Shown in pieces: positions 60,928 through 64,000 of a stretch of 64,000 nt of DNA (position 1 is the stretch's first letter; each line of letters opens with the position of its first letter). Location: positions 1 to 64,000 of the forward strand of contig CAZMZF010000005.1 in assembly GCA_964570765.1 (NCBI GenBank). Reading direction: 5' to 3'. The notes beneath the pieces are model-generated. The model was not told where the DNA came from and ran no database searches. It worked only from the letters and a program-made list of their open reading frames with translations. Both the position numbers and the translations under genes were made by a program. The DNA comes from CAZMZF01 sp964570765. GTDB lineage: Bacteria > Zixibacteria > MSB-5A5 > RBG-16-43-9.

Positions 60928-62253
60928 TTGAAGACCAAACAGGAAGTTTTAGAATTAATAGAAGAGAATAAGGTCAATTATATCCGGCTCTGGTTTTCCG
61001 ATATCTTAGGAGCTTTAAAGGGGATGTCAGTTACTACCAGAGAGATAGAGCAGATTATGGAAGAAGGGCAGGGCTTTGATGGCTCCTCGGTAGAAGGGTT
61101 TGTGAGGATAGAGGAAAGCGATTTAGTAGCTATGCCTGACCCTCAGACCTTCAGGATACTTCCCTGGACTGTAAATGAAGAGAAAGTTGGTTTGATGATC
61201 TGTGATGTTTTGAAACCGGATGGATCCCCATTTGCTGGTGATAGTCGAAATGTTCTAAAAAGGATTTTAGAGAAGATAAAAGAGAAAGGGTGGACCTTCT
61301 ATTGTGGTCCGGAGATGGAATATTTCTATTTCCCTTCCAAGGATAAACCTGAGCCAATTGACGAGGGTGGGTATTTTGACTATAGTACAGTAAGTCCTGG
61401 AACCAGGATGAGGAAATCTGCTGCTACTGCTTTGGAGAAGATGGGAATACAGGTAGAATGCACTCATCATGAGGTAGCACCATCCCAGCACGAGATCGAC
61501 CTGAGGTATCAGGAAGCCTTGATAATGGCTGATTTTGTGATGTTCTATCGATTAGTAGTTAAAGAGTTGGCTTTAAGGGATGGTTATTATGCTACCTTTA
61601 TGCCTAAGCCCTTATTCGGACAGAACGGTTCAGGGATGCATACTCATCAGTCTATATTTGAAGGGGAGAGGAATATCTTCTTCGACCCGAACGAGAAGAA
61701 GTATTATCTATCTGCTACAGCCAAACATTATATCGCCGGGATTTTTAAACATATCCGGGAGATTACCTTAGTCTTAAGCCAATGGGTTAACTCTTATAAG
61801 AGGCTTGTTCCAGGATATGAAGCGCCAGTCTATATCTCCTGGGGGACGCGCAATCGCTCAGCTTTAGTAAGGATACCTGAATACAAACCCGGTAAGGAGA
61901 AAGCTACCCGAATTGAGCTGCGTTCAGCTGACCCTTCTTGCAATCCTTATTTAGTCTTTGCCCTGATGCTTGCTTCGGGCTTAAAAGGGGTTGAGGAAAA
62001 ATTAGAGCTTCTCCCTCCAGTAGAAAAGGATATCTTCCATATGTCAGAGGAGGAAAGGGAAAAATACAAAATTGGCTGTTTGCCTGGAACCTTAGAAGAA
62101 GCTATCTGCGAATTTGAAAAAAGTGAGTTAGCTAAGGAGACCTTAGGTGAGCATATTTTCGAGTCTCTTATTGCCAACAAAAAAGTGGAATGGGATGATT
62201 ACCGGGTGCATGTGAGCCAGTATGAGATAGATAAGTATCTACCGATTTTGTGA
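60928..62253 (+). CDS. glnA: Glutamine synthetase type I (alpha-like)
   Basis: The 441-residue enzyme has FSDILGALKGMSV, GFDGSSVEGFVRIEESDL, GPEMEYFYF, HHEVAPSQHEIDLRY, NGSGMHTHQSIF and the C-terminal RIELRSADPSCNPYL. Length and lack of an insert fit the I-alpha group (feedback inhibited, not adenylylated); the equivalent Tyr position has Phe (KDIFHMSEEE). The TTG at 60928 lies 8 bases after AAAGGAGG; an in-frame TTG at 60904 precedes that ribosome site. It likely supplies glutamine for the cell. Confidence 0.94.
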   Translation: MKTKQEVLELIEENKVNYIRLWFSDILGALKGMSVTTREIEQIMEEGQGFDGSSVEGFVRIEESDLVAMPDPQTFRILPWTVNEEKVGLMICDVLKPDGSPFAGDSRNVLKRILEKIKEKGWTFYCGPEMEYFYFPSKDKPEPIDEGGYFDYSTVSPGTRMRKSAATALEKMGIQVECTHHEVAPSQHEIDLRYQEALIMADFVMFYRLVVKELALRDGYYATFMPKPLFGQNGSGMHTHQSIFEGERNIFFDPNEKKYYLSATAKHYIAGIFKHIREITLVLSQWVNSYKRLVPGYEAPVYISWGTRNRSALVRIPEYKPGKEKATRIELRSADPSCNPYLVFALMLASGLKGVEEKLELLPPVEKDIFHMSEEEREKYKIGCLPGTLEEAICEFEKSELAKETLGEHIFESLIANKKVEWDDYRVHVSQYEIDKYLPIL

Positions 62254-62622
62254 GGTTAAATAAGAGTCGTGATAACAGGGTTCGAGGTGGTGTATATTGA
62301 CTGATATGTCATTCTGACCCCGCTTTTAGCGGGGGAAGAATCTGTTTCTTAATGTTTCAGATGCTTCGCTTCGCCCAGCATGACACCATTACCAATGTGC
62401 CTGTTGGTTCCCCTGACCCTATGATGTACCATCGTAGCGCGAGGCCGTCAATGTCTTGAGACTTTCAGAAGGGCGGGAGGGGACAAGCCCCTCCCCTACG
62501 GAAAAAAATCAGTTTGTAGGGGAGCCCTTTATGGGCTCCCGAAGAACGGAAGAGGACCCAGTTAAAGTGGGATTTTGCAAAACTCGTTAAACCCTTTACG
62601 AAAGACAAAATAGATAGGCGAT
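62254..62622. repeat. Repeat-filled gap after glnA
   Basis: A long unit TGTCATTCTGACCCCG...GGGGGAAGAATCTG...GATGCTTCGCTTCGCCCAGCATGACA (about 62308-62386) with complementary ends. It is followed by GTAGCGCGAGGCCGTC...TTGAGAC, GGGAGGGGACAAGCCCCTCCCCTAC and GTAGGGGAGCCCTTTATGGGCTCCC. No gene is seen. Confidence 0.7.
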
Positions 62623-63147
62623 ATGGTCATTCCAAATATAGAAGAAATTATAAAGGGTTGTGACGAATTTATAAGACATGAGAAGCGTGATGCTATGTAT
62701 GAAGTAGCAACATTTCTCGTAAACTATTTTTGGGGAAACCCTTCAAAAATGACAGATGGATTAGGGGCATTATTACTTACTTGGAATCAAGCATTTTATA
62801 GATATGGATCTTTTGATTTCGATAAACTTGAGAAATGCATAGTTGAGAACTTCCAGAAGATTGAGACTTTTAGAAATAGAGATATCTCCAGCTTGTCACA
62901 CTCTGACGATGGTGATATAAAAGTGTTATTTAATAAATTTCTGGAAGCTCTTCAAATTAATACTGGCAATAAGAAAGGAAACAAAAGTCCAGTCGCGGTA
63001 GCTAAAGCTTTACATCTTTTAGCCCCTAATTTCTTCCCCCTGTGGGATGATAAAATTGCACGAGCCTACAGATGTTACTATAACGAAAATCCTGTAGATA
63101 AATATATTTCATTTTGTAATAAGATAAAAATTATGGCAGTTCAGTAA
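62623..63147 (+). CDS. Hypothetical protein, possibly cut short at the C-terminus
   Basis: The 174-residue soluble protein of no family I recognise. Notable: an N-terminal helical part (IIKGCDEFIRHEKRDAMYEVATFLVNYF), a middle NTGNKKGNKSPVAVAKALHLLAP and FFPLWDDKIARAYRCY, a pattern seen in uncharacterised accessory-genome proteins. The sequence stops at MAVQ followed by TAAGGGTCGCACTAC, a copy of the end of the GCGACCC repeat. The repeat therefore supplies the stop codon and the native C-terminus may be lost. AT-rich compared with glnA. Confidence 0.5.
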   Translation: MVIPNIEEIIKGCDEFIRHEKRDAMYEVATFLVNYFWGNPSKMTDGLGALLLTWNQAFYRYGSFDFDKLEKCIVENFQKIETFRNRDISSLSHSDDGDIKVLFNKFLEALQINTGNKKGNKSPVAVAKALHLLAPNFFPLWDDKIARAYRCYYNENPVDKYISFCNKIKIMAVQ

Positions 63148-63190
63148 GGGTCGCACTACGAAAAGAAAATTTGATATTTATGAGGTGATA

Positions 63191-64000
63191 ATGAAGCCGG
63201 TAAAATTAACTGAAGGTGTCTACTGGGTGGGGGCGGTGGATTGGGATGCAAGATATTTTCACGGGCACACTTTTTCGACTCATCTCGGGACGACTTATAA
63301 TGCTTATCTGGTTATAGATGAGAAAATCGCCTTGGTGGATACAGTTTTTGCTCCCTTTGCAGAGGAGATGATTGAAAGAATAAGGCAGATTATTGACCCG
63401 CAGAAGATAGATTATGTTATAGCTAATCATGTTGAAGTTGACCATTCAGGTTCGCTCCCGAAAATAATGAGCCTGGTACCCAACGCTAAATTGGTTTGTA
63501 ATGTCAGATGCAAAGAAGGGTTGCTCAAACATTATTTTACAAACTGGGATTTTCAGATAGTCAAGACCGGGGATAAAATAAGTTTAGGCAAAAAGAGCTT
63601 GAGCTTTCTTGAGGCGCCGATGCTTCACTGGCCGGATAGTATGTTCACCTATATCGAAGAAGACCAGCTTCTTTTGCCCAACGATGCTTTCGGCCAGCAT
63701 CTGGCATCTTCAGAAAGATTTGAGGATGAGATCGAAGAGTGCAGGATTATGGATGAAGCAGAAAAATATTATGCTAATATCCTGATGCCTTTGGGGTCTA
63801 TTGTTGTAAAGAAGATTGAAGAAATACTAAAATTGGGCTGGAAAATAAAGATTATTGGTCCCAGTCATGGTTTAATCTGGAGAAAAAATCCACAAAAAAT
63901 AATAGATTCCTACCTCAAATGGGGAAGAGGAGAAACTAAAGAAAAGGTAATAATCGTTTTCGATTCGATGTATGATTCTACCGGGAAAATGGCTCGAGCT
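63191..64000 (+). CDS. Flavodiiron protein (FprA/ROO type), cut by the window end
   Basis: The first 270 residues are visible. A metallo-beta-lactamase-like domain carries the diiron ligands: HVEVDHSG (His80, Glu82, Asp84, His85), the LHWPDSMF His, PNDAFGQH Asp and GPSHG His. It is followed by the start of a flavodoxin domain (KVIIVFDSMYDSTGKMA). Such enzymes reduce O2 to water or NO to N2O and protect anaerobes. The ATG follows GAGGTGAT. The gene continues past 64000. It suggests an anaerobic or microaerophilic lifestyle. Confidence 0.93.
   Translation, partial: MKPVKLTEGVYWVGAVDWDARYFHGHTFSTHLGTTYNAYLVIDEKIALVDTVFAPFAEEMIERIRQIIDPQKIDYVIANHVEVDHSGSLPKIMSLVPNAKLVCNVRCKEGLLKHYFTNWDFQIVKTGDKISLGKKSLSFLEAPMLHWPDSMFTYIEEDQLLLPNDAFGQHLASSERFEDEIEECRIMDEAEKYYANILMPLGSIVVKKIEEILKLGWKIKIIGPSHGLIWRKNPQKIIDSYLKWGRGETKEKVIIVFDSMYDSTGKMARA

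Overview
This is a bacterial chromosome segment, almost fully coding on the + strand except for an ATP synthase operon (48.3-57.4 kb), rpsT and a dockerin gene on the - strand. Outer-membrane barrels, LPS-type glycosyltransferases, an MsbA-like exporter and lipoprotein/secreted multiheme cytochromes point to a Gram-negative (diderm) organism. The tandem dockerin-like repeats with a 'LINYLFKGGP' tail, the frequent TTG/GTG starts with strong AGGAGG ribosome sites, and the very many intergenic palindromes resemble uncultured candidate phyla such as Zixibacteria/Stahlbacteria-like lineages. This placement is an inference; no rRNA gene is present to settle it.

Layout: (1) 0.2-6.7 kb, kdpF-A-B-C plus a KdpD sensor that ends before the histidine-kinase module. 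(2) 6.7-7.4 kb, decayed gene scraps. (3) 7.4-17.3 kb, housekeeping genes dtd, maf, rodZ-like, smc, ftsY, yjbQ, M24 peptidase, coxG-like, MIP18-like and rlmH. (4) 17.6-22.4 kb, a dockerin protein divergent from a decaheme lipoprotein / outer-membrane barrel / 13-heme cytochrome set that looks like a porin-cytochrome electron conduit. (5) 22.8-30.7 kb, an aminotransferase, then an LPS-core cluster (GT9, MsbA-like ABC, GT4, two GT2). (6) 30.8-40.8 kb, relA/spoT, pgeF, a small barrel, a ferredoxin plus geranylgeranyl-reductase-like flavoprotein, rpsT, murJ and comEC. (7) 40.9-48.1 kb, a polarity/motility module: DUF4388 protein, small membrane protein, TPR-Roadblock fusion, membrane-Roadblock fusion, two stand-alone Roadblock proteins, an MglA-like GTPase with a long tail, and a PilB/GspE ATPase. 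(8) 57.4-48.3 kb (-), atpZ-I-B-E-F-H-A-G-D, interrupted between atpG and atpD by two PD-(D/E)XK-like nuclease genes and lacking atpC. (9) 57.7-64 kb, a GT-C membrane glycosyltransferase, two tandem type I glutamine synthetases, an accessory hypothetical and the start of a flavodiiron protein.

Almost every intergenic gap over 100 bp is filled by short hairpin-forming repeats of several families. Many share GTAG/CTAC edges. They abut stop codons, prolong apparent reading frames (maf, atpZ, first glutamine synthetase), and one sits in frame inside pgeF. The most interesting regions are the nuclease pair inside the atp operon, the Roadblock/MglA/PilB cluster, the porin-cytochrome set and the repeat families themselves. 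All functions are read from sequence motifs; no database search was possible.
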